This document shows, piece by piece, positions 14,408 to 22,285 of a DNA stretch of 36,791 nucleotides (positions are counted from its first letter, which is position 1; each line of letters opens with the position of its first letter). The stretch is from Candidatus Omnitrophota bacterium (GTDB lineage: Bacteria; Omnitrophota; Gorgyraeia; 1-14-0-20-64-10), in NCBI GenBank assembly GCA_016201735.1, contig JACQCH010000039.1, positions 1-36,791 on the forward strand, written 5' to 3'. The notes beneath the pieces were generated by a model. The model did not search any database and was not told the origin of the DNA. It saw nothing but the letters and a program-made list of their open reading frames with translations. A program made the position numbers and the translations under genes.

Positions 14408-14674
14408 ATGGAAAAGCGGTTCAAGTTGTTGAGGATCTTCGGACTCATTTTTAAGGTGATCGCCTGGGCCTGCCTTCTTCTTGGGATCGTTGGGGCAGTG
14501 GGAGTATTTGTCGCCGGGACGGCTCCCCAGGCGCCGGGGGCGAAAGTCCCGCCTCCGGCCATCGCCATCGCCGTCGTCCTTGCGGCATGGACATTGTTTT
14601 TTCTGATTTTCTATACCGTATCGGAACTGATTAAGCTTCTGCTGACAATCGAGGAGAATAGCAGGAAAGAGTAA
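14408..14674 (+). CDS. Small two-helix membrane protein
   Basis: The 88-residue protein from ATG 14408 has a basic N-terminus (MEKRFKLLRIF), a first hydrophobic helix (about 10-36), a short Pro/Gly-rich loop (APQAPGAKVPPP) and a second helix (about 49-78), ending with charged EENSRKE. AGGGGGAC at 14393-14400 is a suitable ribosome site. It could be a small inner-membrane accessory protein; no function is evident. It follows the zinc-ribbon gene by 13 bases. Confidence 0.6.
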   Translation: MEKRFKLLRIFGLIFKVIAWACLLLGIVGAVGVFVAGTAPQAPGAKVPPPAIAIAVVLAAWTLFFLIFYTVSELIKLLLTIEENSRKE

Positions 14675-14688
14675 GACGGGCTAAACGA

Positions 14689-14705
14689 TATCATAAGGAA
14701 TGATA
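14689..14705 (+). promoter_or_regulatory. Possible operator upstream of the efflux locus
   Basis: TATCAT-AAGGA-ATGATA is a perfect 6-bp inverted repeat with a 5-base spacer, located about 20 bases upstream of the predicted -35 of the efflux locus. It could bind a dimeric regulator, conceivably the winged helix at the end of the first RND protein; this is speculative. Confidence 0.3.
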
Positions 14706-14725
14706 CGGATAGCCCCCTTCTTGTC

Positions 14726-14754
14726 TTGACTTATTTTGGAACTTCCAGTAAGCT
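14726..14754 (+). promoter_or_regulatory. Promoter of the efflux locus
   Basis: TTGACT (14726-14731) is 17 bases from TAAGCT (14749-14754). A start near 14761 excludes the TTG at 14736 as the tolC start codon and supports GTG 14787. Confidence 0.5.
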
Positions 14755-14786
14755 TTGTTTTAAGAGGTGAAGATGAGAGACAGTTG

Positions 14787-16607
14787 GTGAGACAGTTAAG
14801 GTTTAATCTCTCAGGATTACTCTACGGGTTGCTAGTCATATATACCGTATCAGCCCATCCCGCCCTATCTGCCCCTCAACCAATTGTATTGAAATCCGTT
14901 ATCGTCTTACCCACCCCTGAAGGGGCCGCCATTGAGATTCAAATGGAGCAGCCCTTTGCGTTTGTCACTTACACCTTAACCAACCCAGACCGCCTTATTG
15001 TGGATCTGATTGATCCCCAGGTGGAGAGCTCTCTACCTGAGAGCAGTTCCTTGGGGGACCAACTGGTTCGAGAGTGGCATCTTGTCCGAACAGCTCCAGA
15101 ACCGGGTAATCTTCCCACCATCGATTACCTAAGTTTCAATCTGACTCAACCCGCAGAACACCTGGTCGAGTCAAAGACCGATCGGTTGGTAATCCGGGTC
15201 CGTCCGAAAACTCCACCGAGCCCCCGCAACTTCTCGTTTGATTTGTTTGCCAACCCGCAGGACGCCGCGCCGCCTTCCTTGTCTGGGAATTCCAATCCTT
15301 GGAGTTTGGACTCTGTGCTGGAGTTTGGTTTAAACCGGCACAAACCGATTCAAATTGCCCGGGAAGAGATCGAACTTGCCCAAATGAAACTTCAAGAGGC
15401 CCGCCGGGCCCTTTACCCGGCGGCAAGCCTCAAGGCCAGCTGGACGACCGGAACCGCTTCCAAAGTCAATTTCCGGGAGGTGTCCCAGGGGATCCAGCTC
15501 GACCAGCCCCTCTATTACTCCGGCCGGCTCCGGGAGGCTTACGGCCAAGCGATTGTGAATATTCAGATCGCGGAAAAGCGACAGGGAAAAGTAAAATCCG
15601 ACTTCTCCTTGGAAATTACCCAGGCCTATTTCCAGTTGATCGGCGCAAGGGTCAGCCTCATGGTTCAGGAAGGGATACTGGGAGAGGTGCAGAAGTTGAA
15701 GGAACAGACGAATGCCCGTTATGAAAAGGGGCTGTTGACCCGTTTGGAACTTCTGAACGTGGAGTCACAGATCAACCAGGTTCAGTTCCAGCAGGCCACC
15801 GCCGAGAATGATCTGAAACTGGCGCGGCTCAAGTTCCTTCAACACCTGAATCTGGAGCCGGAGGCAAGGGAGGAGGTACCTGCCGAATTTCCTTCCGGGG
15901 CTCCTTCGGCCGGGATTGATCTTGAGGAGGCCTTGACGCTGGCAGTGAAATACCGGAGCGACATCCAGATAAGCCGGCTTCTGGTTGAATTCAACGAGCT
16001 GGAGGAGCGGATCGCGAAGGCCAAGGGAGCACTGAAGGTGGATCTCTCCACCTTCCTGGGGCGGTCTGGATCTGCTTTTGAAACCGAGCCGCTGGTGCCG
16101 GGATCGGATTATTTCATCGGAATTAAAGCGACCCAAACGTGGGGGCCGCATGGAGCATCGGCTTCCGTCACGAAAACCAAGACCGCTCCCCGACTGGGCC
16201 AAACGACCCGGACCGATTCCACCGTCCATTCCGTGGAGCTGGGCCTTTTCAGCCAGCTTCAAGGGTTGTCTGAGATCCAGCAGGCCCTCGTGGGTTTGGA
16301 GAAGGCGCGCAACGATCTGGCTGAGGTGAAAGCGACCGTCACGCAGGAAGTTCAAGAGGCCTACCTCAGCTACAATAAGGCTCACCTCCAACTGGAGTAC
16401 GCGAAACAGAAGATCGCTTTCAGGGAGGAGCAGGCCAAGGTTTTGAAAGCCCAGGCCTCTTTGAACGAAGTCCTGCCTTCCCAAGTTCTGGAAGCCCTGT
16501 TGAGGTTAACCGATGAACATGTGTCGGAAGCTCAGGCGTTGACCAATTATTATGTCGCCCTGGCGCGGCTGAACAAGGCGATCGGATTAACCGGCTATTA
16601 TAAGTGA
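14787..16607 (+). CDS. TolC-family outer-membrane efflux protein with N-terminal AMIN domain
   Basis: Read from GTG 14787 (606 residues), the protein begins with a signal peptide: MRQLRFN, hydrophobic LSGLLYGLLVIYTVSA, cleavage near ALSA. Residues about 30-145 form a beta-rich AMIN-like domain (VIVLPTPEGAAIEIQ, FVTYTLTNPDRLIVDLIDP, DRLVIRVRP), a module that targets proteins to peptidoglycan or septa. The remainder is a TolC/OEP barrel with two repeats: SLDSVLEFGLNRHKPIQIAREEIELAQ and DLEEALTLAVKYRSDIQISRLLVEFNELEERIAKAKG start each repeat, and long coiled-coil helices follow. AMIN-TolC fusions are unusual and could anchor the channel to the cell wall. It opens the tolC-adaptor-RND-RND locus. 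Confidence 0.88.
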   Translation: MRQLRFNLSGLLYGLLVIYTVSAHPALSAPQPIVLKSVIVLPTPEGAAIEIQMEQPFAFVTYTLTNPDRLIVDLIDPQVESSLPESSSLGDQLVREWHLVRTAPEPGNLPTIDYLSFNLTQPAEHLVESKTDRLVIRVRPKTPPSPRNFSFDLFANPQDAAPPSLSGNSNPWSLDSVLEFGLNRHKPIQIAREEIELAQMKLQEARRALYPAASLKASWTTGTASKVNFREVSQGIQLDQPLYYSGRLREAYGQAIVNIQIAEKRQGKVKSDFSLEITQAYFQLIGARVSLMVQEGILGEVQKLKEQTNARYEKGLLTRLELLNVESQINQVQFQQATAENDLKLARLKFLQHLNLEPEAREEVPAEFPSGAPSAGIDLEEALTLAVKYRSDIQISRLLVEFNELEERIAKAKGALKVDLSTFLGRSGSAFETEPLVPGSDYFIGIKATQTWGPHGASASVTKTKTAPRLGQTTRTDSTVHSVELGLFSQLQGLSEIQQALVGLEKARNDLAEVKATVTQEVQEAYLSYNKAHLQLEYAKQKIAFREEQAKVLKAQASLNEVLPSQVLEALLRLTDEHVSEAQALTNYYVALARLNKAIGLTGYYK

Positions 16608-16616
16608 AATGAGACC

Positions 16617-16647
16617 GGTACTTACGGAATGCAATGACGTAAGTGCC
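16617..16647 (+). other. Stem-loop between the tolC and adaptor genes
   Basis: GGTACTTACG (16617-16626) pairs with CGTAAGTGCC (16638-16647) in a 10-bp stem with one G-U pair and an 11-base loop. No T-run follows, so it is more likely an mRNA-processing or stability element than a terminator. Confidence 0.45.
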
Positions 16648-16657
16648 TGGTCGAATT

Positions 16658-16711
16658 TCATCCCGAGGAGCGAAGCGACGAGGGATCTCTCGGCCTTCGG
16701 CCTCGAGATGA
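16658..16711 (+). repeat. Imperfect palindromic repeat upstream of the adaptor gene
   Basis: TCATCCCGAGG (16658-16668) and CCTCGAGATGA (16701-16711) are inverted repeats with one mismatch. The interior holds GAGCGAAGCGACGAGGG and CTCGGCCTTCGGCC, a smaller hairpin. It resembles the common TCAT-bounded intergenic repeats elsewhere in this window. Confidence 0.6.
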
Positions 16712-16727
16712 CAACATAGGGGGATTT

Positions 16728-17984
16728 ATGGCGAAGAAAGCGTCAGCGTTGAAACGGTTTCGAATTGTTCTGGTCTTTCTCTTCATCATCACGGGAGGTG
16801 TTGCCGTCGTGAACTGGTGGCTTCCCAGCCTGTTGAAGAAACCGCAAGTGACCCGGTTGCCGCCGGGGGCCAAGCCCAAGGGAGGGCCCGAGACCGGGAC
16901 GGAAGCGTTGCCGATCGCGGTGCGGACCTTCAAGGCCTCCCGGATCGAGTTCACCGATTTTCTGCCGACCCTAGGGACCGTGCGGGGCGATTCGGAGGTC
17001 GCGTTGAAGTTTGAGACCAACGGAGTCGTCAAGAGCATTCTTTTCCGGGAGGGGGACCTCGTCACCAAGGATCAGGTCCTGGCGACTCTGGATGACCAGG
17101 AGGCCAAGATGCGTTTAGAGTACGCCGAGTCCAAGGTCCAGGCGGCCGTGGCGCAAAAGGATCTGATGGCCAAACGGCTTTCCATCAACGAACAGCTTTA
17201 CCAGTTGGGGGCGATTATTCAACCCAAACTGGAGGAGAGTCAGCTGGAACTGAAGCAGGCCGAGGCGCAACTGGATACCGCCCAGAAGGAGGCGGATCTG
17301 GCCAAAATGGAACTGACTAAGATGGTCTTGAAGTCCCCGATGGAGGGGGTCATGGGAACCCGGGAAGTGGATGTAGGGGAATATTTCACGCCGCAGAGCC
17401 CCCCGATGGTCGTCGGGACCCTGTTGAAGGTCAGCTCCGTCTATGTGGAGTTGGGAATCATTGAGCGGGACATCGAGCGGATCCGGATGGGCCAGCGGGT
17501 GAAGGTGACGGTCGACTCCCTTCCCAATACCACCTTTGAGGGGACGATCGACAACTTGGCTCCCATGGTGGAGGGGAAGTCCCGGACGCTGACCGCCAAG
17601 GTCAAGGTGGAAAATACGGAAGGCAAACTCCTGCCGGGGATGTTCGCCCGGGCGGAGATCGCTGTTTTTGAGAAGCCCAACGCCCTGGTCGTTCCGACGG
17701 GCGCCCTGAAGGATACCGACGGTGATGGTAAATTTGAGTCGGTCTTCACCGTGGAAGGGGAGGTTGCGAAACTCAAACCCATCACCCTGGGGTATCTGAC
17801 CACCGACTACGCGGAGATTTCCAACGGGCTGGCGGAAGGGGAACAGGTGGTCACCGAAGCCCGAGGGGCTTTGAAGGAGGGTTCCAAGGTGACTCTCCTG
17901 GAGACAGAGGAGGCGGGGGTGCAGAGGGCCGAACCGAAACTGCCCAGCCCCAGCGCAAAACCGACCGAAGAGGAGGGACAATAA
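16728..17984 (+). CDS. RND efflux periplasmic adaptor (membrane fusion protein)
   Basis: The 418-residue HlyD/AcrA-type protein links inner-membrane RND pumps to the TolC channel. An N-terminal membrane anchor (RFRIVLVFLFIITGGVAVVNWW, about 11-31; the hydrophobic core is VLVFLFIITGGVAVV) is followed by the first half of the lipoyl domain (GVVKSILFREGDLVTKDQVLATLDDQEA, about 98-126), an alpha-helical hairpin (about 127-200), the second lipoyl half (LKSPMEGVMGTREVDVGEY), a beta-barrel (VYVELGIIERDIERIRMGQRV) and a membrane-proximal domain near LPGMFARAEIAV. The C-terminal 40 residues are acidic and Pro/Glu-rich. GGGGG lies just before ATG 16728. It is flanked by repeats on both sides. Confidence 0.95.
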   Translation: MAKKASALKRFRIVLVFLFIITGGVAVVNWWLPSLLKKPQVTRLPPGAKPKGGPETGTEALPIAVRTFKASRIEFTDFLPTLGTVRGDSEVALKFETNGVVKSILFREGDLVTKDQVLATLDDQEAKMRLEYAESKVQAAVAQKDLMAKRLSINEQLYQLGAIIQPKLEESQLELKQAEAQLDTAQKEADLAKMELTKMVLKSPMEGVMGTREVDVGEYFTPQSPPMVVGTLLKVSSVYVELGIIERDIERIRMGQRVKVTVDSLPNTTFEGTIDNLAPMVEGKSRTLTAKVKVENTEGKLLPGMFARAEIAVFEKPNALVVPTGALKDTDGDGKFESVFTVEGEVAKLKPITLGYLTTDYAEISNGLAEGEQVVTEARGALKEGSKVTLLETEEAGVQRAEPKLPSPSAKPTEEEGQ

Positions 17985-18000
17985 GAGTCTATCTACAAAG

Positions 18001-18059
18001 GTCATCCTCGCGAAAGCGAGGATCTTATTTGAGAGGATTCCCGCTTTCGCGGGAATGAC
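18001..18059 (+). repeat. Double palindromic repeat between adaptor and RND genes
   Basis: Two hairpins in tandem, each with a CGCGAAAGCG- or CGCTTTCGCG-type core: 18001-18024 with GAGGATC and 18036-18059 ending GGGAATGAC. The same pair occurs at 23944-23992 and, in reverse orientation, at 26360-26408. Confidence 0.85.
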
Positions 18060-18061
18060 AG

Positions 18062-21000
18062 ATGAGTCTGCCCCGTTTTAGCGTCCACCGACCTGTCACC
18101 ACGATTATGATCTACGTGGCGGTCCTTCTCATGGGGGTGATCGCTTGGACCCGTCTTCCCCAGGAATTATATCCTCCCATTACCTATCCGCAGCTGACCG
18201 TGGTGACCCGCTACAAAGACGCCGCGCCCGAGGAGATCGAACTCCTCGTCACCAAGCCGATTGAGGAAGCGGTCGGGACCGTTTCCGGCTTGCGCCGGAT
18301 CAGTTCCGTTTCCAGAGAGGAAGTCTCTCTGGTGATCGCGGAATTCAACTGGAATTCCAACATGGATTTTGCCGCTTTGGGAGTCCGGGAGAAGATCGAC
18401 TTGATCAAGGAACGACTCCCCCGCGGCTCCGAGGATCCGGTGGTCGTCAAATTCAACCCCTTTGAACTTCCCGTCCTGGTCCTAAACCTTTCCGGAGGCC
18501 TTTCTTCCCATGAGCTTCTGGAGTTGGCTCGGAAACAAATCAAGAATGAGTTGGAGAAGGTGGATGGAGTCGCGGCGGTCAACATCTCCGGCGGATTAGA
18601 GCGGGAAATCCAGGTGGAGGTGGACCAGGGGCGCCTTCAGGCGGCGGGCTTGCCGATCTCTCAGGTAGTGGACAGCTTATCGAAGACGAACCTGAATTAT
18701 CCGGGCGGCACCATCAAGGAGGCTTTTTACGAGTATCTGATTCGAACGATGGGAGAGTTTCAGGTCGTTCCGGAAATCCCATCGATCGCCGTTGGAGTCG
18801 ACCAAGCGAAGGGGAAAGCCACCCAGCGGGAGTCCGGGGGGGACCGGCCGGGCCCCTTGAAGCGGGAGAAAGGCCTCGCCCCGTCGCTGAGGATGATTCT
18901 GCTGAAGGATGTGGCAACCGTCAAGGATACCTTTAAGGAGAAGACCTCGGTCTCCCGGTTTAACGGCGCGGAGAACATTTCCTTGAACATCCAGAAGCAG
19001 GCCGGGGCGAACACAGTCCAGGTGGCGAGCCGGATGAAACAGGCCATCGCCCGGGTCCAGTCCTCGCTGCCTCCCGGGGTGCAGTTGACCATCGCCTACG
19101 ATCAGTCCCTCTTTATCAAGAACGCTATTTCGGGGGTCCGCGACGCGGCAATCCAGGGAGGAGTCTTGGCTTTCATTGTGCTGTACCTTTTCCTGGGAAA
19201 CCCGTGGGCTTCCTTGAATGTGGCCGCCGCCATTCCCATCTCGGTTCTTGCGACGATCGGCCTGATGTACTTCAGCGGAACGACGATCAATATCATCTCC
19301 ATGGGCGGGCTTGCCTTGGGGGTGGGACTCCTCGTGGACGCGGGGATTGTCGTCGTGGAGAACATCGACCGATATCGGAGCAAGGGCAAACCTCCCCCGG
19401 AGGCAGCCGTTCAAGGGACGGAGGAAGTGGGGCCCGCCGTCATCGGCTCCATCCTGACCAACGTTGTGGTGTTTCTCCCTATGGTTTTTGTCTCCGGGAT
19501 TGTTGGGCAGCTGTTCAAGGACCTCGCCTATACCGTGACTTGGTCTAACCTCGTCAGCCTCGCGGTTTCCTTAACCCTGACTGCCTTATTTGCTTCCTGG
19601 ATTCGGCATGGAACGGGGCGTTCCCCCATTGAGCCGGCGATCAATGCCTTCCTGCGGTTTGATATGGTGCTGGTCCAGTGGTTCATCCGGCATCGTTTTC
19701 TGGGAATCGGGATTGTGCTCCTCTTATTTGGAGGATCCGTCGTCGGATTCGGGAAGTTGGATCGGGAGGTGCTCCCGAAGGCCGATCAGGGTCAGTTTAA
19801 TCTCCGAATCAATCTATCTCCCGGGACCCGTTTGGAGGTCACGGACCGGGTCGCTCAAAGGGTCGAAAAGGTTCTTCAGGCCGTTCCTGAGGTCCGTGAT
19901 GTGACGGTGACGATCGGCTCCTCGAAGGAGAAGAAGGCCGAGGAGATGGTGGAGACTCTGGGGTCCCATCAGGCGGCCGTTTTTGTCACCTTGAAGCCTC
20001 TTTATCGGGGGTGGAGAAGAATGTCGGGGCCTGGGTTTCGGACCCGGAGGAGCGCTGAGATTGTCAGGGAACTCAAAGACACATTGAGCAGGGAGCCGTT
20101 GGAGGGGGCCGAGATCGAGTACCTTCTCCAAGAATCGGCCATTAAATCCTCCGTCCTCGCCAGCGCCCCCGTCGTAGTGGAAGTCCGGGGGACCGAATTG
20201 CCCCAGATGGAGCAGTTGACCGGTCAGGTGCAGAAACTTTTGGGGGAGATACCGGGTCTCTACGGGGTCCAGACAAGCCTTGTCCCTCCTTCCCCGGAGA
20301 CCAAGGTGCACGTCAACAAGGATCGGGCCTCCGCTTACCACCTGTCGGTCAGCGACATTGCTTTGACGACTCAGACGGCCCTCAAGGGAACCGTGGCCAC
20401 GAAGTTCAAGGAGGCGGGGAAGGAGATCGACATCCGGGTGCGGTTGAGGAAACAGGATCGGGAGGATCTGAACAAAGTGCGCCGCCTGCTCATCCATTCT
20501 CCTTTGGAGATCGACGTCCCCCTGGCAGAGATCGCCTATTTGGCCGTCGGCAAAGGGCCCACGGAGATTAAGCGCCTGGACCAGCAGCGAACCATCCTGA
20601 TCTCCGCCCAGCTGTTTCAGCGCCCCTTAAACGAGGTGATCCAGGATGTGAATCAGAGCTTAAGGGTGTTGAGGATACCCTCCGGCTACACCGTGGCCTT
20701 GACCGGCGAGAACGAACAGATGAAGGAATCCTTCCAGTCCCTGATCTTTGCGCTGGGGCTGGCCGTGATCCTGATCTACATGGTCATGGCGGCAGAATTC
20801 GAGTCCCTCTGGGAGCCGTTTTTAATCATGGCGACGATCCCCATGTCTTTGATCGGGGTGACCTTGGGGTTGTGGGTGACCCACACCCCGGTAAGCGTGA
20901 TGGTGGCCATCGGCTTTATCCTGTTGGGAGGGATCGTCGTCAACAACGGGATTGTCTTAATCGAATATGTGAACCTCTTGAGGAAGGAAGGCAAGAGCGC

Positions 21001-21700
21001 GGAAGAAGCAGTCATCCAGGCCAGCCAGACCCGTTTGAGGCCGATCCTGATGACCGCCGCCGCCGAGGTACTGGGATTGCTTCCGTTGGCTCTCGGCCTT
21101 CAGGAAGGAGTGGAACTCCAGGGTCCCATGGCGATCACTCAAATGTGGGGGATGACCTTGTCCACTTTTCTCACCCTGATTTTTCTCCCCACCCTTTATG
21201 TGATGGGGGAAAACTTCTTCTCCCTTTTCTCTCGCGTGAAGGCTCCGGAGCTGCAGCCTGCGCTCCTGCTCGCGACTGTTCCTGCAGGGTTCCCGCCCCC
21301 GCCTCCCGTTCTCTTGGCAGCGCCAGCGCCGCCGGAGTTTCCGGAAATCCCCGAGGGTTTTGGAGGAGAAGAGGCGGTTCCGGAAGGACCTTCCGTCCTC
21401 TTCCCGTTGTCCGCGGAACCGATCATGAAGCCGGAGCCTTCGGAAGAACCGGTTAAGTTTGAAACGCCCGCCTCGGCCTTCCTTCCCCCCTTGAATCCGA
21501 GACAGAGGCAGCTGCTGGAGTACCTGAAGATCCACGGCCGGATCACCCGGAAAGATTTTGTTAAGTTGACCGGTGCCTCCGTCCCGACGGCGGCTCGTGA
21601 CCTCAAGGAATTGGCGGATCGGGGATTGATCGTTGGCTACGGTCCTTTCGCCAAGGGCAGGTACTATACCTTGGCGAAATCCGAAGGGGATGCGGCGTGA
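18062..21700 (+). CDS. RND efflux permease with C-terminal winged-helix DNA-binding domain
   Basis: At 1,212 residues this is an AcrB-type proton-driven exporter with a long tail. It has the N-terminal FSVHRPVTTIMIYVAVLLMGVIAW helix region, two large periplasmic loops and twelve expected helices. In helix 4 the proton relay reads LVDAGIVVVENI: D426 is kept but the second aspartate is replaced by alanine. Helix 10 reads GGIVVNNGIVLIEY. After the last helix (about 1055) comes a Pro/Glu-rich linker (about 1063-1140) and then about 65 residues starting NPRQRQLLEYLKIHGRITRK with KLTGASVPTAARDLKELADR and a wing ending GRYYTL. The tail matches winged helices found at the ends of Fic-like and DeoR-like proteins. 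RND C-termini face the cytoplasm, so it could touch DNA. The frame is unbroken across the junction. Confidence 0.9.
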   Translation: MSLPRFSVHRPVTTIMIYVAVLLMGVIAWTRLPQELYPPITYPQLTVVTRYKDAAPEEIELLVTKPIEEAVGTVSGLRRISSVSREEVSLVIAEFNWNSNMDFAALGVREKIDLIKERLPRGSEDPVVVKFNPFELPVLVLNLSGGLSSHELLELARKQIKNELEKVDGVAAVNISGGLEREIQVEVDQGRLQAAGLPISQVVDSLSKTNLNYPGGTIKEAFYEYLIRTMGEFQVVPEIPSIAVGVDQAKGKATQRESGGDRPGPLKREKGLAPSLRMILLKDVATVKDTFKEKTSVSRFNGAENISLNIQKQAGANTVQVASRMKQAIARVQSSLPPGVQLTIAYDQSLFIKNAISGVRDAAIQGGVLAFIVLYLFLGNPWASLNVAAAIPISVLATIGLMYFSGTTINIISMGGLALGVGLLVDAGIVVVENIDRYRSKGKPPPEAAVQGTEEVGPAVIGSILTNVVVFLPMVFVSGIVGQLFKDLAYTVTWSNLVSLAVSLTLTALFASWIRHGTGRSPIEPAINAFLRFDMVLVQWFIRHRFLGIGIVLLLFGGSVVGFGKLDREVLPKADQGQFNLRINLSPGTRLEVTDRVAQRVEKVLQAVPEVRDVTVTIGSSKEKKAEEMVETLGSHQAAVFVTLKPLYRGWRRMSGPGFRTRRSAEIVRELKDTLSREPLEGAEIEYLLQESAIKSSVLASAPVVVEVRGTELPQMEQLTGQVQKLLGEIPGLYGVQTSLVPPSPETKVHVNKDRASAYHLSVSDIALTTQTALKGTVATKFKEAGKEIDIRVRLRKQDREDLNKVRRLLIHSPLEIDVPLAEIAYLAVGKGPTEIKRLDQQRTILISAQLFQRPLNEVIQDVNQSLRVLRIPSGYTVALTGENEQMKESFQSLIFALGLAVILIYMVMAAEFESLWEPFLIMATIPMSLIGVTLGLWVTHTPVSVMVAIGFILLGGIVVNNGIVLIEYVNLLRKEGKSAEEAVIQASQTRLRPILMTAAAEVLGLLPLALGLQEGVELQGPMAITQMWGMTLSTFLTLIFLPTLYVMGENFFSLFSRVKAPELQPALLLATVPAGFPPPPPVLLAAPAPPEFPEIPEGFGGEEAVPEGPSVLFPLSAEPIMKPEPSEEPVKFETPASAFLPPLNPRQRQLLEYLKIHGRITRKDFVKLTGASVPTAARDLKELADRGLIVGYGPFAKGRYYTLAKSEGDAA

Positions 21701-21857
21701 CCCCACCCCTCCGGGGTCTCCTCGGCCTTCGGCCTCGTCGGTCAGGGTCCTCACCAGCTCGGACCCGTCGCCATACACGGCCTCGTTATTCCTCGGCCGG
21801 CGACCCTGTCATGGAGCAGGCCAGTTCCGGCCTCGGGCCTTGTGCGGAACTACGAGA

Positions 21858-22260
21858 GGCCCCCGGCTCGTGGGAGGGCTTCTCAGGCCCGCTCGTCGAC
21901 CCCAGCGTGGTCGACTTCGCTAATCGAAAATCCCTCGCTCGTCCCCGGAATTCCAGAGCGCGGGGGACACCGTGCCCGCTCGGAATTTTCATTGCCTTCG
22001 AAGCCCCTCCCCCGAGCCGGGGTCCTCGCATGAGACCTTCGGGGTGGCGGGGAGCGGTCCGATTCCCGTCAGCAGGGCCGACCCTTGAGGCCGAGCCCTG
22101 TCGAATGGAAACCCATGCTGAAATGAACGACCTTCCATGGAACGTCCTGTTGGGTTTGGCCACCTGCCGGTGCTCTGACATGGTGAATGTGAACAATCCA
22201 TCCGAATGAGGCCCGATGCCGGGAACGGACCGCTCCACGCCAGGACCCCGGGGTGGAGCC
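21858..22260 (-). ncRNA. Structured RNA element, copy 2
   Basis: The gap between the two RND genes (21701-22285) holds no credible gene. On the minus strand the core (22025-21858) is closed by a long stem, CCCCGGCTCG with CGAGCCGGGG plus GGGAGGG with CCCTCCC. Inside are the GTCCCC/GGGGAC hairpin and a GTCGACC/GGTCGAC hairpin (21895-21901/21909-21915) whose three changed pairs compensate relative to copy 1; the loop ACGCTGG is unchanged. CCGAGCGGGCA and GAGCGAGGG are kept. The 5' flank to about 22260 shares blocks with copy 1. The remaining 21701-21857 contains only small GC-rich hairpins such as CGGCCTTCGGCC. Confidence 0.68.
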
Positions 22261-22285
22261 GGCACTTGAACTCCGGAGGGGTGGG

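Noticed and set aside
13960-14674. tRNA-Glu as an integration site for a mobile island
   Set aside because: No integrase gene and no second copy of the tRNA 3' end were seen in the window.
21697-22209. A 170-codon plus-strand frame and overlapping frames between the RND genes
   Set aside because: The region is explained by the structured RNA copy 2; the translation is Arg/Pro/Gly-rich and unlike any family.
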